Shown here: positions 1-8,592 of the stretch, piece by piece
Layout of the letters: the number at the start of each line of letters is the position of its first letter
Numbering within the stretch: the first letter of the stretch is position 1
Assembly (NCBI GenBank): GCA_964602995.1
Contig: CAZRTM010000014.1
Location: 1 to 52,456, forward strand
DNA length: 52,456 bases
Reading direction: 5' to 3'
Source of the DNA: JAAYYY01 sp964602995
GTDB taxonomy: Bacteria > Chloroflexota > Anaerolineae > Promineifilales > Promineifilaceae
The notes under the pieces: generated by a model
The model's input: only the letters and a program-made list of their open reading frames with translations
The model's database searches: none
What the model was told of the DNA's origin: nothing
Program-made: the position numbers and the translations under genes

Positions 1-1650
1 GCTGCGCCATCGCTCGAGCTGCTCCGATAGCGAAAGCACGCGCTCGGCCAGGCGTATGAACTCAGTGCTGGTTCCATCGGCTGCAAACAGGGTCTGGTTG
101 GTTGCCGTTCCGCTTTCATAGGCCAGCGTACGCTCAACAAGCCGTTCAACTTCTTGCACTGTGTCGGCTGGCCAACGACCTACGGCAAGATCGGGTTTGC
201 CATCGCCGTCTGCATCGGCCAGCCGCGCATCGCTGATCGTCTCGCCCCCAAAGCGTACGGGAACCAGTGCCGGTGGAATGACATTCTGCGGTAATGGTGT
301 CGGGTGCTCGGGCCGCTCCGCCAGATAGCCACGATAATCAGTGGTTGCATCGCCTACCAGCAGGAGATAGGCAGGGGCTGGTTGCGCCCAATGTTCGAGG
401 GCGTGGGCCAGGAAGGCGGTGATGCTATCTGGCGTTTGCCAACCAAATCCAAAAGTATCATATATTTCTTCTACGGGGATAACGGAGACCGATAGACCAT
501 GTTCCTGGCGCGCTTCGACCAATGGTTGCAGTGCCGGTGCGAGCTGGTCCGTTGTGATGATAATCAGGTCGGCCTGCTGCTCTGCCTCTTCCCAACCGGG
601 CTGATGGCGCAGCGGTGTTATTGCGGCAGGGGAGAGGTAGCCGTCTGGACCTACGGCGATGATTTCCATTTCGTTGGTCACGCCGAGCTGTACTCCGTCC
701 GGATCATAGGCCCACTCTGTGAGCAGGCGTGGTGAGTTAGGAGTAGAAACCTCGATGATGGTTGGCTCACCGCTAAAGCCACGCAGGATCAGATTTCCTT
801 CAACCCCGGTAAACGCTACGTGATCATCAACTGCGACAGGCTCGCTGTTGTACCTGATAGTGATCCAATCCAGCCTCATCAGGTCAAGGTATTCCTCTGG
901 CAGATTCTCAAGGGTGATGGCATTGCCGCCATTTTGTAAGGTGCCTGCGGCCAGGGGAATCACGCGATTATGGATGATCTGCCCATCCCATGTGATAGAT
1001 GGTCCATCATAGCCGTTAATGGAAAAGCCGAGGCTATGGTCAGGATCAACCCTGGGATTATGGGTGGTACCGTATAATTGCAGATGCGCTTCGCCCCCAC
1101 CGTCAGACACGGCTGGCAGCTCGAACTCTATAGTGGCGGATGACTGTAGCTGTATGGTCTGCCAGAACCAGGGTTCGACGCCTTCTTGAATGACAGCATC
1201 GCTGACATAGTCACGGTTTTCTTCCAGATGGAGCGTACGCTCGATCTGCTCTATCTGCGGCCCTTCTGTTTGCGGTGCGGACAACGTTTCGAACGGCACA
1301 CCGGACAGGCCATGCTCGAGAATATAAGGGCGGTAGCGCGTATATCGGCTGTCAGTCCCCTGTCCGTAGAAGATTAGCCCTTCTGCATTTACAAGAAAGG
1401 GAACAGGATCGCCGTCGGAGGAAAGGCGCAGATGCTCATGATCGAATGGCTCAGTCGGGAAGCCCACCTGCTGTAGCTCGCCCGTGGTAATGCGGTAAAC
1501 ACCATCTGTGCTGACCAGGATACGTAATGCTGATGCTTGCTCATCTGGGGGACGCGGGGCGGTTGTGCGACAGGCAGCCGCCAGCAACATGATGATGGTG
1601 ACAACGATGACCGGCGCGCCACTGATGCGCCGCAGGCAACGGTGGCTCAT
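1..1650 (-). CDS. C25 (gingipain-like) cysteine peptidase, lipoprotein-type, 3' end cut by window edge
   Basis: I translated this frame by hand from ATG at 1650; it stays open for 550 codons to the left edge. The N-terminus has a hydrophobic stretch ending in LLAAAC (about residues 22-27), a plausible but imperfect lipobox. A beta-rich region follows. From about residue 361 the Peptidase_C25 fold begins: a DLIIITTDQL strand, a QEHGLSVSVIPVEEIYDTFG segment, then YLLLVGDAT and DLAVGRWP. This matches the order in the neighbouring full-length C25 protein (2850-5939). The catalytic His and Cys would lie beyond the window, so activity cannot be judged. The start is 8 bp after the stop of the fibronectin-like protein at 1659-2771, which suggests one operon. 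It probably acts outside the cytoplasmic membrane. The family call is confident; the role is not known. Confidence 0.8.
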   Translation of the reverse strand, partial: MSHRCLRRISGAPVIVVTIIMLLAAACRTTAPRPPDEQASALRILVSTDGVYRITTGELQQVGFPTEPFDHEHLRLSSDGDPVPFLVNAEGLIFYGQGTDSRYTRYRPYILEHGLSGVPFETLSAPQTEGPQIEQIERTLHLEENRDYVSDAVIQEGVEPWFWQTIQLQSSATIEFELPAVSDGGGEAHLQLYGTTHNPRVDPDHSLGFSINGYDGPSITWDGQIIHNRVIPLAAGTLQNGGNAITLENLPEEYLDLMRLDWITIRYNSEPVAVDDHVAFTGVEGNLILRGFSGEPTIIEVSTPNSPRLLTEWAYDPDGVQLGVTNEMEIIAVGPDGYLSPAAITPLRHQPGWEEAEQQADLIIITTDQLAPALQPLVEARQEHGLSVSVIPVEEIYDTFGFGWQTPDSITAFLAHALEHWAQPAPAYLLLVGDATTDYRGYLAERPEHPTPLPQNVIPPALVPVRFGGETISDARLADADGDGKPDLAVGRWPADTVQEVERLVERTLAYESGTATNQTLFAADGTSTEFIRLAERVLSLSEQLERWRS

Positions 1651-1658
1651 GAAATTTA

Positions 1659-2771
1659 TCAGGGATTATTGTGGCGTTGGCGAGTCGAGAGCATGATGGC
1701 AAAAGCGGCGCCCCCTATAAAAACTAGCAGGGAGACGATGAATCCGGCCCAGAGGAGGAGGCGACTTCGGGCACCGCTTCCCCCCTGCTGTGTTTCCTGT
1801 TCCTGCCCCTCGACCGAACTGGAGCCGCTGCCCACAGCGCGCCCACTACCGACTGCGGAGCTGTCAGAATTACTGACATTGCCAGCATTACCGCCACCGG
1901 CGCCTGGCGGATAGCTATTGGCAGGGTCAGCCGCCACTCCATTGTCATTTTCAGGGGGTGGGGCAGGGTAAGTCTCCTCTGAACCTGTACCGCCGCCATC
2001 GTCATTGGGACCGGGGTAAGAATCTACACCCGGCGTTATCTGGGCGATAACCTCCGCTTCTTCGTTAAGCCCTGCCGCCTCGGCAGTGTTACCACTGTTG
2101 AATGTCATGCGCGTTGGCGGAGGGGGCGGTGTATTTGTGGGGCGGTTGCCACGAGTTGCAGACGGGGCCGGTGTGTTGGTGACCTGGTTGCTCGACCCGG
2201 TAGCTGTTGGCGTGCCAGACGCATTGGTTCCTGAGTTGCCGTTGTTGTCATTATCCCCATTGCTACCGGATGCGGGCGTATTGGTGGCGGCGCTGGTGCT
2301 GGTGGGAACTGGTGTGTTTTCTTGCTGATCTGTGCCCCCTCCAATCGGTTCGGGTGTTGGCGGCGGAGCTATCTCGACGCGGGTTGTGTGCAGCACACGC
2401 TCGCTGTTATCAAACTCAATCTCAATCAGGCGGTACCAGTATGTCTGGCCATTCTGCGCCGTGTTATCGGTCGCATCATAAGTGTCGCCATAGGAGAGCG
2501 AGCCACGTGCTTCAATGATGCCAATATCGGAGAGATACTCAAATGGACCGTCCTCGCTGTCACCGCGTTCGATCTTATAGGCAGCGGTACCGTCTTCTGA
2601 CGCAGTACGCCATTCGAGGCGGGCTGCGTTGTCCAGCCCTTGTCCTCGGAAATAGACCAACGTTACGTTGAACGTGGGGCTGGCAGCGGCAACAGGCAGC
2701 AGCAATATGCTCAGCAGAAAGGCTGCGAGGAGCAGAAATAGGCGTAAGAATGGTCGAATTAACTGTTGCAT
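1659..2771 (-). CDS. Secreted fibronectin-III-like protein with Pro/Thr/Ser stalk and C-terminal membrane anchor
   Basis: The protein has 370 residues. A signal peptide (about 1-30, Leu-rich, ending PVAAA) is followed by one fibronectin-III-like domain (about 33-135) with LEWRTASEDGTAAYKIERG and GQTYWYRLIEIE. Residues 136 to 330 form a low-complexity stalk rich in Pro, Thr, Ser, Gly and Asn. The C-terminus has one transmembrane helix (about 338-360) and a short basic tail (TRQRHNNP). This layout fits a protein displayed on the cell surface. Its domain is clearly paralogous to that of the short protein at 6063-6536: both share the EW-TA-E, GPF and GQTY-YRL-E-E-DNS positions. It lies between two C25 peptidases, 78 bp after one and 8 bp before the other. 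It may be a substrate, partner or anchor of those peptidases, but that is inferred from position only. Confidence 0.7.
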   Translation of the reverse strand: MQQLIRPFLRLFLLLAAFLLSILLLPVAAASPTFNVTLVYFRGQGLDNAARLEWRTASEDGTAAYKIERGDSEDGPFEYLSDIGIIEARGSLSYGDTYDATDNTAQNGQTYWYRLIEIEFDNSERVLHTTRVEIAPPPTPEPIGGGTDQQENTPVPTSTSAATNTPASGSNGDNDNNGNSGTNASGTPTATGSSNQVTNTPAPSATRGNRPTNTPPPPPTRMTFNSGNTAEAAGLNEEAEVIAQITPGVDSYPGPNDDGGGTGSEETYPAPPPENDNGVAADPANSYPPGAGGGNAGNVSNSDSSAVGSGRAVGSGSSSVEGQEQETQQGGSGARSRLLLWAGFIVSLLVFIGGAAFAIMLSTRQRHNNP

Positions 2772-2849
2772 ATGGACACTCTGGCGCTCGAATTGACTGA
2801 GTTTATTGTAGCGGTCATGATTGCCAAATGCTCTGACGCTTAACGAGTG

Positions 2850-5800
2850 TTAATCGCTATGTAGTGTTGGTAAGTATACGTCATATAAGCCCTGAACATC
2901 TAAGCCGTGAACGGTTAGCATGGCGGGATCACCGTGGAGGATAAAGGAGTATAGCTGCGAGTCGTGATAGTTCTTTTGTACGTAAGCAATCTTTGAGTAG
3001 TCGATGGCGTCTCCGATACGACCCAGGCCCATGTCGAATATCGCATCGTAAAATGCTCGATGCAGTACATCATGTTCGAAATCCAAGCCGAGGCCGGTAC
3101 TAGACCAGTGAGCAACGCTACCACGCCGTTCCAGTTTCAACAATCCTTCGGCAAAACTGAGGAGAGAAGGCCGTGTGAAATTGCCATCGTGGCAATCCAT
3201 GCTGAGGACGATGACAGGCTTGTCGGCGTTCATCCATATCGCAGATATAGGTATATCTTCGTCGCCAACAACGACCGTAGTGCCGCCTAATTGGTGCGCC
3301 CATTGCTCGATTGCACCGTGCCCACGATAGTTGACAAAGGTCGTACCTGCATCTATGTTGTTGACGGCGTTTGATATGTCGCCTCGCATAGCCTCAATGG
3401 CATCGTCTGACTCCCCAGGAAGACATAGATGAGTCTGTGACCAGGAGGATGGCAGGTGTTCAGCGACAGCCTGATTGGCCGCACAGAAGTCGCCTGCTGC
3501 GTCAGAATTGTCTGCAACAAAGAGCGCTTGCCTGTGCCAGGGGTATAGGGTTAGACGCTGTGTTTCATAACCGATAATCTTCTCTACAACAATGGCCAGT
3601 TCTGCGCTTGTCTCTACAGGAATACGGCCGACGGCGACGTCGGGAATTAGATCATCACCGGCCAGTAGAGCGTAGGTATAATCACTGACAACATGAGCAC
3701 GGTAGCGGTCGTTGAATAGCAGGTCGGTGGGAACGTAGTTTGTCTGTTCGCTAATGCCTCGTGCAGTACATTCACGATGGGGGATATCTCGGCAGATCTG
3801 ACGCGGGTCAACCGTGGCATCTCCTACCAGCGTCACGTAACGGGGAGCCAGGGACCAGCTCTGTAGGGCGTGCACCAGGTAATCATGAATGGCAGCAGGG
3901 AGGGGTAGACCGAAACCATACTGGTTGATAACGTCTTTGACATCGACAATGTGTGTATCGAAGCCACCAAATGTTGGATTCGTTCTGTGTGCTGCCAATG
4001 GGTTAAGGGCGGGAATCAGGTCGCCATAGGCTATGGCAACCCAGTCGGCTCTTCCGTCGGGCGGATCGAGGCTGGTGGGTACGTACTTCTCAATCAATTC
4101 AGGCGTCTTGAGATTTCCCGCGTGGGTGGCGATGAAGGTATTATCTGCTGCCCCTGTACCAAAGTGATAGCTATAGGGTTGGGTACCGCTTACCTGAACA
4201 TTTGTCAGAATTACCGGTCGCTGGCGGGCGCTGATTTCCCAGACGGTGACATCCGCACCATTACCATTGTTGAAGCCTTCCACGCGATAACTGTACACTG
4301 AACCTTCATCGTGGAAAATTAGCTGTTCATTTTCGGCTACGAACAGCCGATGGTAATCGACGCGAACACCGTTGAGGTAGTATCGAGTCAGTATCAATGT
4401 GTTCTGAGTGTTGAACTGCATATGTACTGTGTTGGTCCCATCGTGAAGGAGCGTAATCGGTACAGTCGTTGTTATATTGACATTTCTGACGCCGGTCCAG
4501 GTTTTATTGCTCGCATTATCGGTGTCGTCGTTTAAGTAGATATCGACGTCGTGAAGGAGTTGGTCCGACTCTTCCTTACGTTTATGGCTTGTAAATTCTA
4601 CAGTGACCGTTGCTTTGACATTCTCATCTACTGTGGCCGGTGCACTTAAGGTGATTGGAACCGTGTGTAATTCTGTAATGCCTGGTCTTTTCTCGTAATA
4701 ATTCCAATACCAGGCATCTGGTTCATTTGGAGCGTTTTCCCAGTTGGTTGACAGCGTATCATAATAGACGATGTCGGGTTCATGAGTTACGCTGGCCAGA
4801 TAACTTTGCGCCAGGGGAGCATTCGTGTCAGACTCAGTTTGGGCGATGTGGGTGGGGTTGCCATCGGCCCACAGCCAATACACATTGTTCGTGATGAACT
4901 GTCTTTCGGTTCGCGGCCCGTCGAAGGCCCAGCCGTAGAAACGGATTTTCTCATTGGCATCAAAGACGCCGTTCTTGTTGTTGTTTACAAGCTGATAGGC
5001 GACAGGTTCCCCACGGTACATCATCTCGATTTTTTCAGGGTCAACTGCGCCGACGTTCATCCCCGCAGCGGCAAGGTCATCGCGCCCGATCTCGTAGATG
5101 CCGTCCTCGTTAACCTCAATCTTAAATGTCTCCTTGCCGACTGGCAGCATAGAGGTTGCTGTCTCCGGGCCGGTGGGAAGGCTGCGCCATTTTTCTGCAT
5201 CTCCGTAATTGAGGATGTGGGGGGCAATGACACTGTCGGTAGCCATAGAGGAGCCGCCAGCTGGTCGCATCTGGTCTAACTGTGCCCCGGTGAAGGTGAG
5301 CGTCACCTCCATCGTAGGTGAATGTTCCATGATCTGGCTGGCAGGTTGATAGCGCAGGGGAAACAGTTCCAGCCGCACCAGGCGCAAGTCGCGATAGTAC
5401 ATTGGCTCGGACAGACGATAAACAAGGTTGGGGTATGGTTCATCAACGCCGTAAACCGCGGGGTCTTGCTCGTAGGTCGTATCTATCACGCTGTGGCTGT
5501 GTAGTAATGTGTCGTCTTCTATGGTGACGACCGACCGTGGCGCTGGCCTGACATTCGCCACGCTTTTTCGCTCGGGAGAGCCGGTGTAGACGGCAATTTC
5601 AACGCTTGCTTCTGGAGGTAGTATGATCAGTGTGCTGTAATAGGGGAGGGCCGGGGCGCCTTCTTCCTGGGTGATGTGCGTCAGACCAAGGGCAGAGACG
5701 TTGCCTGTGCGGTCCACTGTATATTGCGGCACATCAAGTTGGAGGCGAAGCCCTGCGGAATCGGAGTGGATTAGCCGGGCAGTGGCCGTAGACGCAGCGA

Positions 5801-5939
5801 CTGTGGACGCGCTGTCATCATTGCTTCCTACAGTGGTCGAACCGCTCGCTTCGCTCCATGATTGTCCATAAAGTGCGATGATGACTGTCAAGATAAGGGC
5901 CACGCCCAAAATCGAGTGACGGCGAATGTAATGAGCCAT
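2850..5939 (-). CDS. Secreted C25 (gingipain-like) cysteine peptidase, full length
   Basis: The protein has 1029 residues. An N-terminal hydrophobic segment (about 8-26) acts as signal peptide, with a long beta-rich region after it that resembles the N-terminal part of PorU/gingipain proteins. The Peptidase_C25 domain runs from about residue 630 to 1010. Visible motifs are YVTLVGDATVD, DVAVGRIPVET, NYRGHG with the likely catalytic His874, and VLSMDCHDGNF with the likely catalytic Cys916. The His-to-Cys order is that of gingipains. The last residues (VYLPTLHSD) resemble the YLP tail seen on many Chloroflexota secreted proteins. The ATG at 5939 has GGAG about 10 bases upstream. No type IX secretion genes are visible nearby, so export is probably by Sec. 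C25 members include both degradative proteases and the PorU sortase. The sequence does not say which applies here. Confidence 0.85.
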   Translation of the reverse strand: MAHYIRRHSILGVALILTVIIALYGQSWSEASGSTTVGSNDDSASTVAASTATARLIHSDSAGLRLQLDVPQYTVDRTGNVSALGLTHITQEEGAPALPYYSTLIILPPEASVEIAVYTGSPERKSVANVRPAPRSVVTIEDDTLLHSHSVIDTTYEQDPAVYGVDEPYPNLVYRLSEPMYYRDLRLVRLELFPLRYQPASQIMEHSPTMEVTLTFTGAQLDQMRPAGGSSMATDSVIAPHILNYGDAEKWRSLPTGPETATSMLPVGKETFKIEVNEDGIYEIGRDDLAAAGMNVGAVDPEKIEMMYRGEPVAYQLVNNNKNGVFDANEKIRFYGWAFDGPRTERQFITNNVYWLWADGNPTHIAQTESDTNAPLAQSYLASVTHEPDIVYYDTLSTNWENAPNEPDAWYWNYYEKRPGITELHTVPITLSAPATVDENVKATVTVEFTSHKRKEESDQLLHDVDIYLNDDTDNASNKTWTGVRNVNITTTVPITLLHDGTNTVHMQFNTQNTLILTRYYLNGVRVDYHRLFVAENEQLIFHDEGSVYSYRVEGFNNGNGADVTVWEISARQRPVILTNVQVSGTQPYSYHFGTGAADNTFIATHAGNLKTPELIEKYVPTSLDPPDGRADWVAIAYGDLIPALNPLAAHRTNPTFGGFDTHIVDVKDVINQYGFGLPLPAAIHDYLVHALQSWSLAPRYVTLVGDATVDPRQICRDIPHRECTARGISEQTNYVPTDLLFNDRYRAHVVSDYTYALLAGDDLIPDVAVGRIPVETSAELAIVVEKIIGYETQRLTLYPWHRQALFVADNSDAAGDFCAANQAVAEHLPSSWSQTHLCLPGESDDAIEAMRGDISNAVNNIDAGTTFVNYRGHGAIEQWAHQLGGTTVVVGDEDIPISAIWMNADKPVIVLSMDCHDGNFTRPSLLSFAEGLLKLERRGSVAHWSSTGLGLDFEHDVLHRAFYDAIFDMGLGRIGDAIDYSKIAYVQKNYHDSQLYSFILHGDPAMLTVHGLDVQGLYDVYLPTLHSD

Positions 5940-6062
5940 CGTGCTATCTCCATAACAATACGCTTGAGTGAGTTTTTGTTCGATCAGGCTGACAACTCAC
6001 ATGGATAATAAGCCAGTAGTGGGCCAAACCGAGAGCGAAATCAGTTGTAGGGATGAACGGCT

Positions 6063-6536
6063 CTAGCCACTCTTTTCTGCTCGTAGCCCCTTAACTAACA
6101 AGAGCATTCCGGCAATGACACTAAAGGCGACAGTCACCGGTGCCCACCATCCTGACGCTGGAACTGTATCACAGAATATCTCATGTTGCTGCGTGCTGTT
6201 GTCTAGCTCCACATCTTCCAGCCGATAACAGTAAGTCTGACCTGCTTCCACATTTTCGTCAATAAAGGTATAGGACGCTCCCGAGACAGTGCTCCCTTCG
6301 CCAGGGATAAGCTCGGGGTTAATGCGGGTAAATGGTCCCGCCTCGGACGGCGCGCGGTATATGTTGAATCCGGCCGTGTTGACCTCAGTAGCAGTTTGCC
6401 ATTCGATCTTAATGGGGTTGTTGCCTGAAAGTTGAGAAACGACGATAGCGGCTGCCATTAACAGCCAGAGAACGCCCAGAATAATCAAGATTCTCTCTGA
6501 CGAACGTTCTCCTGTTGCGGGTACGGCTTCACTCAT
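6063..6536 (-). CDS. Short membrane protein with one fibronectin-III-like domain
   Basis: I chose the ATG at 6536 because it overlaps the TGA of the upstream BY-kinase gene as ATGA, a typical coupled start. A start at 6563 is also open but lies inside the upstream gene. The product has 157 residues: an N-terminal transmembrane helix (ILIILGVLWLLMAAAIVVS), one fibronectin-like domain with IEWQTATEVNTAGFNIYRAP and GQTYCYRLEDVE, then a second helix and a short basic tail (GLRAEKSG). The domain has two Cys (in TYCYR and EIFCDT) that could form a disulfide outside the cell. It is a paralogue of the domain in the protein at 1659-2771. It is co-transcribed with the polysaccharide co-polymerase and lies directly upstream of the C25 peptidase. 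Its function is unknown. Confidence 0.7.
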   Translation of the reverse strand: MSEAVPATGERSSERILIILGVLWLLMAAAIVVSQLSGNNPIKIEWQTATEVNTAGFNIYRAPSEAGPFTRINPELIPGEGSTVSGASYTFIDENVEAGQTYCYRLEDVELDNSTQQHEIFCDTVPASGWWAPVTVAFSVIAGMLLLVKGLRAEKSG

Positions 6537-8158
6537 GAACGCCTGCTCAACACACTCAGCCACGCCGGTAGGCGTGACGAAAGGCGTCGGCCCTCGGGCG
6601 GGCCGTACTCATATTTATGATAGTAATAGTAGGCGGAGCGGCCCATTACAACCTGATTCAAGACCACTCCCAGCAGATGACCATTGGTCCTGGATAGGGT
6701 GTTGACAGCCTGCTCGAGTGCTGCCTGACGCGTCTTGCCAGACTGTACGATCAGGACTGAGCCATCAACCCTGGGCGCAATAATTGAGGCATCGGCCACA
6801 GAGAGAACGGGCGGCGTATCGAAAATGACCGTATCACTTTCATTCTTTAGCTCAGCGATAATCTGGCTCATGCGTTGCGAATTAAGTAGCTCGGCCGGAT
6901 TGGGGGGAATTGGGCCGCTGGTCAAGATCTTGAGGTTGTTGATGCCACTGTCTTGAAGATAAAAGCTGACCGGACGCTGGCTATCGAGAAGCGCCGTCGT
7001 CAGCCCGCGGCTATTCGGTACGTCGAACGTATCGTGCAAGGTAGGGCGCCGCAAATCAGAGTCCACAACAATAATCTGCTTGCCGGTCTGAGCCATGACG
7101 ATGGCCAGGTTGGCGACGGTGGTAGATTTCCCTTCAGAGGGCGAGGCGCTGGTGACCAGGAACGCCTGTAACCCGTTGTCTACAGCCGCGAAACTGAGGT
7201 TGGTGCGCAGAACGCGGTAGGCTTCTGAAATAGGGTCACGCGGCTTATTGTGGGCAATCAAGCGCTCGGGACCGCTCTCACTGCCTTTGATTATGGCAAT
7301 CGCTCCTAGCGTGGAAAGCCCAACGTTCTCCTCGATCTGTTCTGGTGATTTCACCGAGTCATCCAGATATTCGATGAGTAGAACGATGCCCAGTGCAACC
7401 AATCCCCCGGCAAACGTTGCCAACAGGCCGTTTAACAGAGGGCGAGGACGCACGGGGTTATCTGAAGGACGGGCTGGTTCTACAAGAATGACGTTGTTAA
7501 GCCCTTTCGCTTCTTCAACCCGTAGAAGCTCCAGGTTGTTAAACGCTTCTGTATAGCTGATCTCGGCTTCGCGCAGGCTGGTTTCCAGGCGCGAAAGTTC
7601 CGCTTCTTCGACGCCGGTGGTGGGTTCGCCAAAATCCGCGATTTGCGCCTCCAGGGCTGCAATCTCGTCTCGTAGCTCATCCATACGACTTTGCCAGCTC
7701 TGCATCGACTCCTGGAAGCGCGACGTCTGACGTTCCTCGTTCTGGGTGATGAACACCTGGCTAATTGTATTGGCGAGGTCAGTCGCCTGTTGAGGGTCAT
7801 TCGCTTCGGCAGAAATGACGATTAACTGTGTTTCTGGCGGCGCTGATACGCTAATCATCGAGTTCAGCTCTTCAGGGGTGTATGGTAGTTGGAGCCGCTC
7901 GATTGTCTCGAACATGACGGGATCGAGTTTGATTAACTCGACATAGGTGGTGGTCAGGCGTTGTTCCACCAGAATCTGTGTGTATTCATTGCCGCTGCTG
8001 CTGCCCGGGGCCTGGTCGATCAGGAGGCGAGCGGTAGCCCGATAAACCCGAGGGCTGTTGTCACTGACAAAGTAGGCTGTTGCCCCCGCAAGCAAAGCTC
8101 CCATTATTATCAGCCAGAACCATCGTTGGACAATGGCCAGGTATCTTCTAATTTCCAT
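6533..8158 (-). CDS. Fused Wzz-type polysaccharide co-polymerase and BY-kinase (tyrosine autokinase)
   Basis: The protein has 541 residues and the layout of Wzc/CpsCD fusions. A Wzz domain is bounded by two transmembrane helices (about 14-32 and 241-262) with a periplasm-side coiled coil between them (about 140-215). The cytoplasmic kinase follows: Walker A SASPSEGKST (337-346), Walker A' DSDLRRP (366-372) and Walker B VIFDTPP (444-450). A tyrosine cluster at 510-518 (YYYYHKYEY) is the expected autophosphorylation site. Such proteins control chain length and export of capsule or exopolysaccharide. No glycosyltransferase, Wzx or Wzy gene lies in the window, so the polysaccharide genes must be elsewhere or right of the 8468 gene's partners. 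It overlaps its upstream neighbour by 11 bp and its downstream neighbour by 4 bp, so the three are one transcript. Confidence 0.9.
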   Translation of the reverse strand: MEIRRYLAIVQRWFWLIIMGALLAGATAYFVSDNSPRVYRATARLLIDQAPGSSSGNEYTQILVEQRLTTTYVELIKLDPVMFETIERLQLPYTPEELNSMISVSAPPETQLIVISAEANDPQQATDLANTISQVFITQNEERQTSRFQESMQSWQSRMDELRDEIAALEAQIADFGEPTTGVEEAELSRLETSLREAEISYTEAFNNLELLRVEEAKGLNNVILVEPARPSDNPVRPRPLLNGLLATFAGGLVALGIVLLIEYLDDSVKSPEQIEENVGLSTLGAIAIIKGSESGPERLIAHNKPRDPISEAYRVLRTNLSFAAVDNGLQAFLVTSASPSEGKSTTVANLAIVMAQTGKQIIVVDSDLRRPTLHDTFDVPNSRGLTTALLDSQRPVSFYLQDSGINNLKILTSGPIPPNPAELLNSQRMSQIIAELKNESDTVIFDTPPVLSVADASIIAPRVDGSVLIVQSGKTRQAALEQAVNTLSRTNGHLLGVVLNQVVMGRSAYYYYHKYEYGPPEGRRLSSRLPAWLSVLSRRS

Positions 8159-8468
8159 TGGTCGTTACCTCTTCGGCGGCTTTAGAGCGTGTCCGCCAGG
8201 CGAGGATGATATTCGCGAGACTGAAAATAGTAAAGGCGATCCAGATGGCGGCTTCCCAGCTTCGCGCGCTCGTCCCAGCCAGGCCAATGCCCACGAGTAC
8301 GGCTGCAGCCCAGGCGGCAATATTGAAAGATGGCTCCGAGAGCTGTACGCGCAGAGAACGTTGTCTTCGCTGCGCCTGATCATAGTGATAACTGAATGCT
8401 GCAACCAGCAAAGCCAGACCCAGAATCCAGAAACTATTTATTACGACTGTATATACAAGATCGGTCAC
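8148..8468 (-). CDS. Small multi-pass membrane protein, first gene of the polysaccharide/C25 operon
   Basis: The product has 106 residues with about three transmembrane helices (near 5-25, 49-65 and 70-90) and a charged cytoplasm-like loop after the first (HYDQAQRRQRSLR). The start is GTG at 8468; no clear Shine-Dalgarno site precedes it, and no ATG lies near. It overlaps the BY-kinase gene by 11 bp. Small membrane proteins of this kind are often found at the head of exopolysaccharide clusters, but I do not recognise a named family. Promoter-like elements about 20-50 bases upstream fit with this being the first gene of the operon. Confidence 0.6.
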   Translation of the reverse strand: MTDLVYTVVINSFWILGLALLVAAFSYHYDQAQRRQRSLRVQLSEPSFNIAAWAAAVLVGIGLAGTSARSWEAAIWIAFTIFSLANIILAWRTRSKAAEEVTTNGN

Positions 8469-8489
8469 AAGATATGAGAAACACCGCTA

Positions 8490-8517
8490 TTAATAGAAGA
8501 TATGCAACGTTGCACAA
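8490..8517 (-). promoter_or_regulatory. Candidate promoter with overlapping 12-bp palindrome, divergent to radA
   Basis: Read on the minus strand, TTGTGC (8517-8512) and TATTAA (8495-8490) are 16 bp apart and precede the GTG at 8468. A perfect palindrome, TGCAACGTTGCA (8503-8514), covers the inner half of the -35 box and the spacer. This is the usual place for a repressor operator. The region lies between the divergent surface operon and radA, so a bound protein could affect both. No regulator gene is adjacent. The palindrome is seen directly; its role is inferred. Confidence 0.35.
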
Positions 8518-8592
8518 CCAACTAATCTACCCGACAATGGTGTTTTTAGGCAAACCTACTTTTTACCCATAACATGAGATGCCGGGGAATGA

